Assembly: GCA_965146665.1 (NCBI GenBank)
Contig: CBCTHE010000009.1
Location: 1 to 64,000 of the forward strand
DNA: 64,000 bases
Source of the DNA: Ructibacterium sp965146665
GTDB lineage: Bacteria > Bacillota > Clostridia > Monoglobales > Monoglobaceae
Direction: 5' to 3'
This document shows, piece after piece, positions 42,942-51,867 of the stretch; within the stretch, counting starts at the first letter, position 1, and the number at the start of each line of letters is the position of its first letter. The notes below the pieces were generated by a model. The model saw only the letters and a list, made by a program, of their open reading frames with translations. It did no database searches and had not been told where the DNA came from. The position numbers and the translations under genes are program-made.

Positions 42942-45900
42942 CTATAGTTCGATTTCTCCGGTGAACACCGTGCGCGCCTCTCCGGTCAGCAACACGGTCT
43001 CGCCCGTATAGCGGATTTTGAGTTCACCGCCCAGAAGCCGCACCGTGATTTCCTCACCCTTTTCACAAAAGCCGTTCCGCACTGCCGCCACCGCGCTGGC
43101 ACAGGCGCCGGTGCCGCAGGCCAGGGTCTCGCCGCTGCCCCGCTCCCACACCCGCATTTGCAGGGTGCGGGAATCCAGAACCCGTACAAACTCCGTGTTG
43201 ACCCGCTCCGGAAACAGGGGACTGTGTTCGAACCGGCGGCCCTCCTGCGCAATGTCCAGATCATCCACATCGCTCCGAAATATGACGCAGTGCGGATTTC
43301 CCATGGAGACACAGGTGATCTGCTCCACCCTGCCGCCGATGTCCACGGTCCGGCAGATGATCTCGTCCCCATCCAGCGCCGCAGGGAGCGCGGCGGGCGT
43401 GAATTGCGCCTGTCCCATATCCACGGTGACCTGGTCCACCTGATCGCCCCGCAGGGTCAGCGTCAGGGTTTTGATCCCGCTGAGGGTCTCCACACGGATG
43501 GTCTTTTTCCGCACCCGGCCGCTGTCATAGAGATATTTGCCCACACAGCGGATACCGTTGCCGCACATCTTTCCCTCGCTGCCGTCCTGATTGAAAATCC
43601 GCATCTGCGCGTCCGCGGCGCCGGAGGGACAGATCAGGATGATTCCGTCGCCGCCGATCCCAAAGTGATACCGGGACAGGCGGACGCTGAGGGCCTCCGG
43701 ATTCTCCACCTTCTGCTCAAAGCAGTCAATGTAGATATAATCATTGCCGCAGCCGTGCATTTTCGTAAATTTCAGCCGCATGGATTCCCGGTTCATATTC
43801 GCAATATCCACCAGTTCTATATTCTCCTGGGTATACTTGCTCTTCATGCTGGACGCCAGGGCCGCGGCGGTGTCCAGGGAGGTCAGGCAGGGGATTCCCA
43901 GCTCCACCGCTTTCCGGCGGAGCTTCACGCTGTCCCGGGCCGGAATCCGGCCCTTTGCGGAGGTGGAAATGATGAACTGCACTCTGCCGCTCTCCAGCAG
44001 GGTCATGGTATTCTCATCCGACTCATGGATCTTGTTTACGCGGGTGACTGAAAGCCCCGCCCGTTCCAGTGCCTTGGCTGTCCCCTCTGTGGCATACAGG
44101 GAAAGCCCCATACCGGCATACATGCCGGCCACGCCGCACACCTCTTCTTTGTCGGAATTCCGAACCGTGACCAGAACGCCCCCCTGCTTTTTCATGTGAT
44201 AACCCGCGGCGGTCAGCCCCTTGTACAGGGCTTCCTCCATGGTTTTCGCAATACCCAGCACCTCGCCCGTCGACTTCATCTCCGGGCCCAGCTGGGTATC
44301 CAGATCACTGAGCTTCTCAAAGGAAAAGATCGGAACCTTAACCGCATAATACGGCGTGTCCCGGTACAGGCCGGTGCCAAAGCCCAGATCCTTCAGCTTT
44401 TCACCCAGCATGACCCGGGTGGCCAGCTCCACCATGGGGACGCCGGTGACTTTGCTGATATAGGGCACCGTCCGGGAGGACCGGGGATTGACCTCAATGA
44501 CATAAATTCTATTATGATGGATCACATACTGGATGTTCACCAGGCCCTTGGTATGCAGGGAAAGGGCCAGTCTGGCGGAATAGTCGATCAGCTGTTCTCT
44601 CTGCTTGGCGCTGACATTCCATGCCGGATACACCGCAATGGAGTCGCCGGAGTGCACGCCGGCCCGCTCAATATGCTCCATAATGCCGGGGATCAGCACA
44701 TCCTCCCCGTCGCATATGGCATCCACCTCCAGCTCAATCCCCATCAGGTATTTGTCGATCAGAACCGCGTTTTCCACACCGTGGGCCAGAATGATCTTCA
44801 TATACTCCCGGATATCCGCATCGGAAAAGGCAATGATCATGTTCTGGCCCCCTAGCACATAGCTGGGCCGCAGAAGCACCGGATAGCCCAGACGCCCAGC
44901 CGTCTCCAGGGCGGCTTCCTCAGCAAACACGGTCTCACCGGCCGGGCGCTCGATCCCCAGCTCCTCCAGCAGGGCGTCGAACCGTCCCCGGTCCTCCGCC
45001 GCGTCAATGCTGTCCGCCGGGGTTCCCAGAATGGGGACGCCGTTCTCCACCAGGCATTTGGTCAGCTTGATGGCGGTCTGTCCGCCAAAGGCCACAACCG
45101 CACCCACCGGCTGTTCCACCCGGATGATGTCCAGCACATCCTCTGGGGTCAGAGGTTCAAAATACAGCCTGTCCGCAGTATTGAAGTCCGTGGAGACCGT
45201 CTCCGGGTTGTTGTTGACGATCACAACCTCATAGCCCGCCTCCTGAAGCGCCCAGACGCAATGGACCGAGGCATAGTCAAACTCAATTCCCTGTCCAATC
45301 CGAATGGGTCCGGAACCAAACACAATCACCACGGGCTTTCCGCTCCTGTGTTCCCGCAGGAATTCAGCGGCCTCGTCCTCTGTGTCATAGGCGCTGTAAA
45401 AATACGGGGTCTCCGCAGCGAATTCCGCGCCGCAGGTGTCCACCATCTTATAGACCGCAGGCAGATGCCTTCCAATGGGCCGGCCAGAGATCCGCGCAAT
45501 GGTTTTATCCAAAAAACCGGCCTTTTTCAGCTCCAGATACCGGGCATCGTCCAGCCCGCCGGACCGCATCGCCTTTTCCAGCTCCGCCAGCCGCAGGAGC
45601 TTGTACAGGAACCAGCTGTCGATCCGGGTCGCGGTGTGAAGCTCAGCAACCGGGATCCCCCGCAGAAGCGCCTGATAGACCGCAAAAATCCGCTCGTCAT
45701 CCTGCGCGCGGACCTTCTCCCACAGCGCATCGCCGCTCAAATGATCCATGGATTCCATATGCAGGCAGTCCATGGAGATCTCCGCCCCCCGGACCGCCTT
45801 CATCAGGGCCTCCTCAAAGCTCTGGCCAATGGCCATAACCTCGCCTGTGGCTTTCATCTGGGTCCCCAGCTTCCGCTTGGCATAGACAAACTTATCAAAG

Positions 45901-46982
45901 GGCCATTTGGGAAATTTTACCACCACGTAGTCCAGCGTGGGTTCAAAACAGGCCATGGTCCGGCCTGTGACCTCGTTTCTGATCTCGTCCAGGGTATAGC
46001 CCACCGCAATCTTGGCCGCGACCCGGGCAATGGGATAGCCCGTGGCCTTGGAGGCCAGCGCGGAAGAACGGGAAACCCGGGGATTCACCTCAATGACCGC
46101 ATATTCAAAGCTGTTCGGATTCAGGGCGAACTGGCAGTTACAGCCGCCCTCAATCCCCATGGCCTCTATGATGTGCAGAGCCGCGGTCCGGAGCATCTGG
46201 TATTCCCTGTCCGCCAGGGTGACAGCCGGGGCGATCACAATGGAATCCCCCGTATGGATGCCCACCGGGTCAAAATTCTCCATGGAACACACCGTAATCA
46301 CATTGGCGTTCCCGTCCCGCATAACCTCAAACTCAATCTCCTTCCAGCCGGCGATGCACTTCTCCACCAAAATCTGGGTGATTGGAGAGAGCCGGAGCCC
46401 CTGCTCCGCGATTTCCTCCAGGGCCGCACGGTTTTCCGCGATACCGCCGCCGCTGCCCCCCAGCGTAAAGGCGGGCCGCACAATCACCGGATATCCGGTC
46501 TCTGCCGCAAAGGTCAGCGCGTCCGGAATGGTGTTTACCACCCGGGAGGGGATCACGGGCTCGCCGATTTCCGCCATGGTGTCCTTGAACAGCTGCCGGT
46601 CCTCGGCCCGGTCAATGGTTTCCGGCACCGCGCCCAGAAGCCTGACCCCGTGCTGTTTCAAAAACCCCTCCTTGGCCAGCTGCATGGACAGGTTCAGCCC
46701 GGTCTGGCCCCCCAGCGTGGAAAGCAAGCTGTCTGGCTTCTCTTTGCGGATGATCCGCTTGACCACCTCCAGCGTCAGCGGCTCAATATAAATATGGTCG
46801 GCCATGGCCGCATCGGTCATAATGGTGGCGGGGTTGGAGTTGATGAGCACAACCTCCAGTCCCTCCTCCTTCAGCGCCCGGCAGGCCTGGGTTCCGGCGT
46901 AGTCAAATTCCGCCGCCTGGCCGATGACAATCGGCCCGGAGCCGATCACCAGTACTTTTTTTATCTTTTGATTCAATGCCAT
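42942..46982 (-). CDS. carB: Fused carbamoyl-phosphate synthase large subunit and diaminopimelate epimerase
   Basis: One open frame of 1,346 codons encodes two complete enzymes. Residues 1 to about 1065 are CarB, which makes carbamoyl phosphate from bicarbonate, ammonia (from CarA) and two ATP: ATP-grasp half 1, oligomerisation domain, ATP-grasp half 2 ('VVIVFGSGPIRIGQGIEFDY') and an MGS-type allosteric domain ending 'QENIELVDIANM'. Residues 1068-1346 are a full DapF (LL- to meso-DAP epimerase) beginning MRLKFTKMHGCGNDYIY, with the catalytic cysteine pair in KMCGNGIRC (Cys1140) and ACGTGACAS (Cys1289). The join has only a few extra residues (MNRES). Possible internal ATGs exist at the join, but the ribosome sites in front are weak. 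Normal CarB is about 1,060-1,075 residues and DapF about 275-280, so neither half is truncated. Same strand as dapL downstream. Confidence 0.93.
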   Translation of the reverse strand: MALNQKIKKVLVIGSGPIVIGQAAEFDYAGTQACRALKEEGLEVVLINSNPATIMTDAAMADHIYIEPLTLEVVKRIIRKEKPDSLLSTLGGQTGLNLSMQLAKEGFLKQHGVRLLGAVPETIDRAEDRQLFKDTMAEIGEPVIPSRVVNTIPDALTFAAETGYPVIVRPAFTLGGSGGGIAENRAALEEIAEQGLRLSPITQILVEKCIAGWKEIEFEVMRDGNANVITVCSMENFDPVGIHTGDSIVIAPAVTLADREYQMLRTAALHIIEAMGIEGGCNCQFALNPNSFEYAVIEVNPRVSRSSALASKATGYPIARVAAKIAVGYTLDEIRNEVTGRTMACFEPTLDYVVVKFPKWPFDKFVYAKRKLGTQMKATGEVMAIGQSFEEALMKAVRGAEISMDCLHMESMDHLSGDALWEKVRAQDDERIFAVYQALLRGIPVAELHTATRIDSWFLYKLLRLAELEKAMRSGGLDDARYLELKKAGFLDKTIARISGRPIGRHLPAVYKMVDTCGAEFAAETPYFYSAYDTEDEAAEFLREHRSGKPVVIVFGSGPIRIGQGIEFDYASVHCVWALQEAGYEVVIVNNNPETVSTDFNTADRLYFEPLTPEDVLDIIRVEQPVGAVVAFGGQTAIKLTKCLVENGVPILGTPADSIDAAEDRGRFDALLEELGIERPAGETVFAEEAALETAGRLGYPVLLRPSYVLGGQNMIIAFSDADIREYMKIILAHGVENAVLIDKYLMGIELEVDAICDGEDVLIPGIMEHIERAGVHSGDSIAVYPAWNVSAKQREQLIDYSARLALSLHTKGLVNIQYVIHHNRIYVIEVNPRSSRTVPYISKVTGVPMVELATRVMLGEKLKDLGFGTGLYRDTPYYAVKVPIFSFEKLSDLDTQLGPEMKSTGEVLGIAKTMEEALYKGLTAAGYHMKKQGGVLVTVRNSDKEEVCGVAGMYAGMGLSLYATEGTAKALERAGLSVTRVNKIHESDENTMTLLESGRVQFIISTSAKGRIPARDSVKLRRKAVELGIPCLTSLDTAAALASSMKSKYTQENIELVDIANMNRESMRLKFTKMHGCGNDYIYIDCFEQKVENPEALSVRLSRYHFGIGGDGIILICPSGAADAQMRIFNQDGSEGKMCGNGIRCVGKYLYDSGRVRKKTIRVETLSGIKTLTLTLRGDQVDQVTVDMGQAQFTPAALPAALDGDEIICRTVDIGGRVEQITCVSMGNPHCVIFRSDVDDLDIAQEGRRFEHSPLFPERVNTEFVRVLDSRTLQMRVWERGSGETLACGTGACASAVAAVRNGFCEKGEEITVRLLGGELKIRYTGETVLLTGEARTVFTGEIEL

Positions 46983-47024
46983 TTTTCGCTACCTCCAAAC
47001 ACTGCACCTGAACGAAATGCTGTC

Positions 47025-47954
47025 TCAATATGTATTCTTCCCAGAAAGCAGTTTTTTCTTCTCCTTATTATAGCTTCCGAATACATCCGCCACCTCTGTG
47101 ATGGAAATAAACGCGCCCGGATCCTGCTCCATGACAACGGCGCGCATTCGCGCGATCTGAAAACGGTTTACCACAAAGTAGATCATGGTCTTGTGCTCAG
47201 AGGAATAATACCCCTGCGCCGGCACCAGCGTGATACCGGAGCCAAAGGCCTCGGACAGCGCGCTGCCGATCTCCTCCGGCGCGCTGGTGATGATGGTCGC
47301 CGCCTTGGCCCGGTCAAAGCCCTCCACAATAAAGTCAATGGTCTTGAGCGCGAGGGCATAGGTAATGATGGAGTACAGGGGCAGAGTCCAGCTTTGCAGC
47401 ACCACGCCCACCAGAATATACAGCAGGACGTTGTACAGCATCACAAAGGTCCCCACCGTGACGCCGATCCGCTTGGAAAAGATGACGGCCAGAACCTCAA
47501 TCCCGTCAATGGCGCCGCCGAACCGAATGGTCAGGCCGCTTCCAATGCCGGAGATGATCCCGCCGAACACCGCGCAGAGCAGAAGATCATTGCCCGCAAA
47601 GGGAGAGCTTGTGGCCACGTCCACAGGAAATTCATAGGTAATCAGATAGGCTGAGATGGAATAGACCGCCACGGCATATACCGAATAGACCGTAAACTCC
47701 ATCCCCTGTTTTTTGCATCCGTAAAGGAAGATGGGAAGATTCAGAATCAGCAGGAACAGAGACAGGGTATATGTCTCCGGGGTGAGCTGCCAGAGCAGCA
47801 TTGAGGTCCCGGATATTCCGCTGTCGTACAGCTGGACCGGGGCGAGGAACATGGTGACGCCAAAGGCGTTGATAATCCCCGCAAGCGTCAGCAGAACAAA
47901 GGTCTGCCACCTCAGGTTGATACGATTTTTGTTTTTGATTTTTTTCTGTCTCAT
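47025..47954 (-). CDS. YitT-family membrane protein (DUF161/DUF2179)
   Basis: 309-residue membrane protein with about five to six spans (residues 15-220) and a C-terminal cytosolic DUF2179 domain ('ITSAPEEIGSALSEAFGSG', 'MIYFVVNRFQIARMRAVVM'). Function of the family is not settled; transport or small-molecule sensing has been suggested. GGAGG lies 6 nt before the ATG. It stands between carA and carB on the same strand, 20 nt and 42 nt from each, an unusual insertion between two subunit genes. Confidence 0.9.
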   Translation of the reverse strand: MRQKKIKNKNRINLRWQTFVLLTLAGIINAFGVTMFLAPVQLYDSGISGTSMLLWQLTPETYTLSLFLLILNLPIFLYGCKKQGMEFTVYSVYAVAVYSISAYLITYEFPVDVATSSPFAGNDLLLCAVFGGIISGIGSGLTIRFGGAIDGIEVLAVIFSKRIGVTVGTFVMLYNVLLYILVGVVLQSWTLPLYSIITYALALKTIDFIVEGFDRAKAATIITSAPEEIGSALSEAFGSGITLVPAQGYYSSEHKTMIYFVVNRFQIARMRAVVMEQDPGAFISITEVADVFGSYNKEKKKLLSGKNTY

Positions 47955-47974
47955 GATCCGCCTCCTTGAAAATT

Positions 47975-49057
47975 TTAGTTTTGTTTCATTGACTGGATAA
48001 ACTGGTCAAACAGATATTCCGTGTCTCTGGGACCGCCGCAGGCCTCCGGATGGAACTGCACGGAAAAGGCCGGAATATCCGTATACTGAATGCCCTCACA
48101 GCTCTGGTCGTTCAGGTTTACAAACCGGAGCGAACCGCCCGCGGGCAGGCTATCGCACCGGACCGCATAGCCATGGTTCTGGCTGGTGATATAGACCCGG
48201 CCCGTGCGGAGATCCTTGACCGGCTGGTTGCCGCCCCGGTGCCCGTATTTGAGCTTTTCGGTCTCCGCGCCTCTGGCCAGGGCCAGAAGCTGGTGCCCCA
48301 GACAGATGCCAAAGACCGGCACCCGGCTTTTCAACACCTCTTTCAGCTCCCGGATGATCTCCGGGTTGTCACGGGGATCCCCGGGCCCGTTGGAGAGCAG
48401 AAGACCGTCCGGCTTCTCAGCCAGAAGCTCTGCCGCCGTGCTGGCCGCGGGCATCACGGCCACATCACAGCCTCTGCTGTTCAGCGCCCGGACCATATTC
48501 TGTTTGGCCCCGAAATCCCACAGGACCACACGGCATCTCGCCTCCGGAGCCGGAAAGAGCTCCCGCTCCTGCCGCGCCGCCTTTTGGACCGGATCAGCAC
48601 AGCGGAACCCGCGGATGCGGTCCAGCACCTCCGGGCCATAGGGCGGTTTTCGCCTGGTCAGCATGGCGTTCATGGTGCCGTTTTCCCGGATAATCCGCGT
48701 CAGGGCCCTTGTGTCCATGCCGCAGGCGCCGGGAATGCCCTTTTCCTTTAAAAAAGTGTCAAGATCCCCACAGCTCCGGAAGTTGGAGGGATGATGACAC
48801 CATTCTCTAACAATATATGCGCAAAGGGCCACGCCCTTGCTCTCAAAATCGCTGGAAATCACGCCGTAATTGCCAATCAAGGGAAAGGTCTGAATCACCA
48901 GCTGGCCGTAATAGCTGGGATCGGTCAGGGTTTCCAGATAGCCGGTCATACCCGTGGTAAAGACGGCCTCGCCCACGGCCTCATGGGTCTGGGCTCCAAA
49001 GGCTTCGCCTTCCATATACGTACCGTTTTCCAAAACCAGATAGATGGGTTGTCTCAT
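47975..49057 (-). CDS. carA: Carbamoyl-phosphate synthase small subunit
   Basis: 360-residue glutamine amidotransferase subunit that releases ammonia for CarB. N-terminal CarA domain ('YLVLENGTYMEGEAFGAQTH', 'FTTGMTGYLETLTDPSYYGQ'), C-terminal class I GATase with the nucleophile in VFGICLGHQ and the His/Glu pair in VQFHPEA. Start: ATG 7 nt behind AAGGAGG; a longer open frame of 20 codons has no separate ribosome site. Preceded by the ANTAR gene (74-nt gap) and followed by yitT; its partner carB is one gene away. Confidence 0.96.
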   Translation of the reverse strand: MRQPIYLVLENGTYMEGEAFGAQTHEAVGEAVFTTGMTGYLETLTDPSYYGQLVIQTFPLIGNYGVISSDFESKGVALCAYIVREWCHHPSNFRSCGDLDTFLKEKGIPGACGMDTRALTRIIRENGTMNAMLTRRKPPYGPEVLDRIRGFRCADPVQKAARQERELFPAPEARCRVVLWDFGAKQNMVRALNSRGCDVAVMPAASTAAELLAEKPDGLLLSNGPGDPRDNPEIIRELKEVLKSRVPVFGICLGHQLLALARGAETEKLKYGHRGGNQPVKDLRTGRVYITSQNHGYAVRCDSLPAGGSLRFVNLNDQSCEGIQYTDIPAFSVQFHPEACGGPRDTEYLFDQFIQSMKQN

Positions 49058-49131
49058 GGAAAAACCTCCTTCATTCGTTTGCAACAGGGATAGTGTTCCC
49101 TTTTTTCCTGGGCTCATGCGCCCTGTTCCAT

Positions 49132-49698
49132 TTAAAGTTCATAGTGGTCCAGCACGCTCTGGGCCGCCTCACGCCGGGAGATCCGGCTGTCCATGGCCAG
49201 TTTTTCAATGTATTTATGCGCCTCCGGCTCGGTCATGCCCGCGTACTGAATCAGCAGGCATTTTGCCCGGTCCACCAACCGAATGTCCCGGATCTTTTTC
49301 TGAAGCTGTTCTGTCTGGGGCGCGGCCCCGGCCAGCCGCCGGTGGACGGCCAGCATCAGTGTAAGGGCGTACCCGAACATGGTTCTGCCCATCTCTGACT
49401 GAAAGGCAAAGACCCCTTCCGTTCCCAGCCGATGACGCACCTCCTCCAGCTGATAGCCCTTTCCCACCAGAATTACGCCCGCCGTGGTCTGGGCAGCCGC
49501 CTTGGCCAGATTGAGGCCGAACTCATCCGGCAGGGGCGCCAGAATCAGGATCAGGGCAAAGGTATGTTCCGTCATCAGCCGCCAGGCCTCACCGCTGGTT
49601 CCGGCACAGCAAAAATCCGCCTGTACATGTTCTGAAACCAGCCGGATAAACTGTTCCCTGCGCTTCTCGCTCTGTGTTACAAGCAAAACCCGTTCCAT
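49132..49698 (-). CDS. ANTAR-domain RNA-binding antiterminator (NitR/NasT-like)
   Basis: 188-residue response-regulator-like protein. Residues 1-122 have a receiver fold, but the usual phospho-acceptor Asp is absent: the strand reads LILAPLPDEFG, with Ala near the expected position 54. Residues 130-188 are an ANTAR domain ('LVDRAKCLLIQYAGMTEPEA', 'YIEKLAMDSRISRREAAQSV') with its conserved Ala/Lys and hydrophobic spacing. ANTAR proteins bind short stem-loops with hexanucleotide loops and stop terminators forming. The gene follows glnA by 21 nt; glnA-ANTAR pairs are known in clostridia in nitrogen control. Likely targets are the AAAGGC-loop leaders before the glutamate synthase operon, asnA and pyrG. 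With a degenerate receiver, its signal may be direct binding of a partner (for instance glutamine synthetase) rather than phosphorylation; this is inference. Confidence 0.9.
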   Translation of the reverse strand: MERVLLVTQSEKRREQFIRLVSEHVQADFCCAGTSGEAWRLMTEHTFALILILAPLPDEFGLNLAKAAAQTTAGVILVGKGYQLEEVRHRLGTEGVFAFQSEMGRTMFGYALTLMLAVHRRLAGAAPQTEQLQKKIRDIRLVDRAKCLLIQYAGMTEPEAHKYIEKLAMDSRISRREAAQSVLDHYEL

Positions 49699-49719
49699 AA
49701 CGCTCTCCTCTCCTGTTCC

Positions 49720-51042
49720 CTATACAAAAAGGAAAGTGTTTTGGTACGCAAACTGCGCCTTGTCCTCTGCCTGCAGATACTGCTCCCACTCCACCCGTTT
49801 TTTCTGCAGATAAAGCCCCGCAGTACGCTCCGGAAGAACCCGCCGGACCAATTCGCTGGACTCGGCCAGGGTCAGGGCCTCCGCCAGGGTCCGAGGCAGA
49901 CGCTGGAGCCTGTGATCCCGGATATACTCCTGGGCCTCGTACAGATTCTGATTGCAGGGCGGCACCAGCTTCAGGCCCTTTTCGATCCCGTCCAGCCCCG
50001 CATGGATCAGCAGGGCAAAGGCCAGATAGGGATTACAGGCGGGATCCGGGGATCGGAGCTCCATTCGGGTATTCTCCCCGTTCTGGACCGCCGGAATACG
50101 GATCAGCTGTGACCGGTTCTGGTGGGACCAGGTGACATAGCCCGGCGCCTCCATCTCCCCCAGCCGCTCATAGGAGTTGGGAAGGGGATTCAGAAACGCG
50201 GTGATTTCAGCCGTGCGCTCCAAGATGCCCTGGATGAAGCTCTCCGCATTCTCAGAGTGATGCGGTTCAATCCGGAACAGGTTCTTCCCGTTTTTCAGCA
50301 GGGACAGGTTGATGTGCATCCCGTTTCCGATCTGGCCGGGCAGCGGCTTTGGCATAAAGGAGGCAAACAAGCCGTTCTGCATGGCAATGGCCTTGGCCGC
50401 GGCCTTAAAGGTGATGAAATGGTCCGCCGCGGTCAGCGCGTCGGAATAGCAGAAGTCCACCTCATTCTGGCCCGGGCCGCGCTCGTGGTGGGAGCTCTCC
50501 GGCGACATCCCCATCTCCTCCAGAGACAGGCAGATCTCCCGCCGGATATTTTCACACCGGTCCAGCGGCGCGATATCCCCATAGGTGCCGTGGTCAAAGG
50601 GCGTCAGGGTCGGCATCTCCCGCTCGTCCTTCCGGAACAGGTAAAACTCACACTCTGTCCCCACCCGGCACAGGCATCCCATGTCCGCCGCCCGCTCCAC
50701 CGCCTGCTTGAGGATATACCGGCTGTCCCCCTCGAAATCTGTGCCGTCCGGCCGTTTCACCGCGCAGTACATCCGCATGACCCGCTCATGGGAGGGCCGC
50801 CAGGGCAAAATTGCCACGCTGGAGGAATCGGGTACCAGAAACAGATCCGAGCACTCCACGCTTCCAAAGCCCGCGGCCGCGGAGCCGTCAAAGGAGATGC
50901 CCTGGGCAAAGGCCCGCGGCAGGCAGTCAGCCATAATGGCAATATTTTTCTGGACGCCGAACAGGTCACAAAAGGACAGCCGCACAAACTTCACATCGTG
51001 CTCCTCCACAAAATCCAGAATTTCTTCATCTGTATGGTTCAT
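49720..51042 (-). CDS. glnA: Glutamine synthetase type I
   Basis: 440-residue GSI-alpha-type enzyme: glutamate + ammonia + ATP to glutamine. N-terminal beta-grasp ('VKFVRLSFCDLFGVQKNIAI'), ATP site KPLPGQIGNGMHINLS, and 'NPYLAFALLIHAGLDGIEKG' are intact. Length (440) fits the short Gram-positive GSI. Start ATG with GGGTGG 5 nt upstream; an ATG 15 codons earlier lacks a site. It has its own promoter and heads the glnA, ANTAR, carA, yitT, carB::dapF, dapL series. A type III enzyme (56102-58192) lies nearby. Confidence 0.96.
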   Translation of the reverse strand: MNHTDEEILDFVEEHDVKFVRLSFCDLFGVQKNIAIMADCLPRAFAQGISFDGSAAAGFGSVECSDLFLVPDSSSVAILPWRPSHERVMRMYCAVKRPDGTDFEGDSRYILKQAVERAADMGCLCRVGTECEFYLFRKDEREMPTLTPFDHGTYGDIAPLDRCENIRREICLSLEEMGMSPESSHHERGPGQNEVDFCYSDALTAADHFITFKAAAKAIAMQNGLFASFMPKPLPGQIGNGMHINLSLLKNGKNLFRIEPHHSENAESFIQGILERTAEITAFLNPLPNSYERLGEMEAPGYVTWSHQNRSQLIRIPAVQNGENTRMELRSPDPACNPYLAFALLIHAGLDGIEKGLKLVPPCNQNLYEAQEYIRDHRLQRLPRTLAEALTLAESSELVRRVLPERTAGLYLQKKRVEWEQYLQAEDKAQFAYQNTFLFV

Positions 51043-51133
51043 TCTGACCACCCTTTCTTTGGCCGCACGGAGGCAAAGCACAGGCATCGCGCGCGCCTAA
51101 AATCCTGCCGGATTTCATTTGTTAATCATAGTT

Positions 51134-51162
51134 ATTATAACATATTAGTTTGTTGTGTACAA
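51134..51162 (-). promoter_or_regulatory. Sigma-A promoter of glnA
   Basis: TTGTAC (51162-51157) and TATAAT (51139-51134) on the minus strand, spacer 17, partly inside the end of the glutamate synthase GXGXG gene. The leader has a small hairpin (AAATCC/GGATTT) and a GC-rich palindrome but no AAAGGC hexaloop or U-tract, unlike the other nitrogen leaders here. Confidence 0.65.
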
Positions 51163-51867
51163 CTGTTTATACGGATTTTTTGTGTTCGGTGTCAGCACGA
51201 AAAAAGGATGTTTTACAACCAGCGCATAGTCCCGGCCAAACAGCCGGCAAAATTCCCGGAGATCCCCCTGAATCTCCTCCATGTCCGCGGCCCGCACGGG
51301 CCGCGCCTCCACCTGGGCCGGGAGGTCATGGGGTGCCGTATCGCACCGGAGGTAGATCTTCCCACCGTGCATACCCGTGCCGCAGAAATTCCCCACAGGC
51401 ACGCCGCCATCCCGGTCAAGGCCCAGCACAATGATCCGGCCGCCGGCCTGATATTCTCCGAGAAAACTGCCGGCTGTACCGCCGATCACGATGACCGGGC
51501 GCTTCTCCCTGTACTGTTTCATATGAATACCGGTCCGGTAGCCAGCGGAGCCATCAATATAGATCTTGCCGCCGCGCATGGCATAACCCGTGGCGTCCCC
51601 GGCATTTCCGTGAATGATAATGGCGCCGTCGTTCATGGTGTCCCCTGTGGCGTCCTGGGCATTGCCCCGCACCACGATCCGGCAACCGTCCAAATAGGCA
51701 CCCAGGGCATTGCCCGGGATCCCGCTGATGGTGATTTCCCTGCCGGAAAGTCCGCTGGCAATATACCGCTGGCCAACACAGCGGTCAATTTCAATCTCCC
51801 GGTCCGCCGTCTGCCGGATCCGCGCGTTCAATTCCCGGAAATGCATGGTTCCCGCCTGAATTTTCAT
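51145..51867 (-). CDS. Glutamate synthase GXGXG (alpha-subunit C-terminal) domain protein
   Basis: 240-residue stand-alone GXGXG domain, equal to the C-terminal part of GltB or the GlxC/MgsB type. Repeated GxxGxxxG turns are clear: 'VRGNAQDATGDTMNDGAIII', 'HGNAGDATGYAMRGGKIYID', 'IGGTAGSFLGEYQAGGRIIV'. It completes a split ('archaeal-type') glutamate synthase with the GATase gene and the FMN/Fe-S gene upstream; the right-handed beta-helix structurally supports the synthase core. Start: ATG 7 nt behind AGGGGGTG, overlapping the stop of the 48-codon gene as ATGA. The open frame runs 32 codons further upstream but overlaps that gene. Confidence 0.88.
   Translation of the reverse strand: MKIQAGTMHFRELNARIRQTADREIEIDRCVGQRYIASGLSGREITISGIPGNALGAYLDGCRIVVRGNAQDATGDTMNDGAIIIHGNAGDATGYAMRGGKIYIDGSAGYRTGIHMKQYREKRPVIVIGGTAGSFLGEYQAGGRIIVLGLDRDGGVPVGNFCGTGMHGGKIYLRCDTAPHDLPAQVEARPVRAADMEEIQGDLREFCRLFGRDYALVVKHPFFVLTPNTKNPYKQLYTTN

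Noticed and set aside
45261..47654. Long open frame on the plus strand opposite carB
   Set aside because: It is the antisense shadow of the GC-rich carB frame, with no ribosome site and no recognisable domain.
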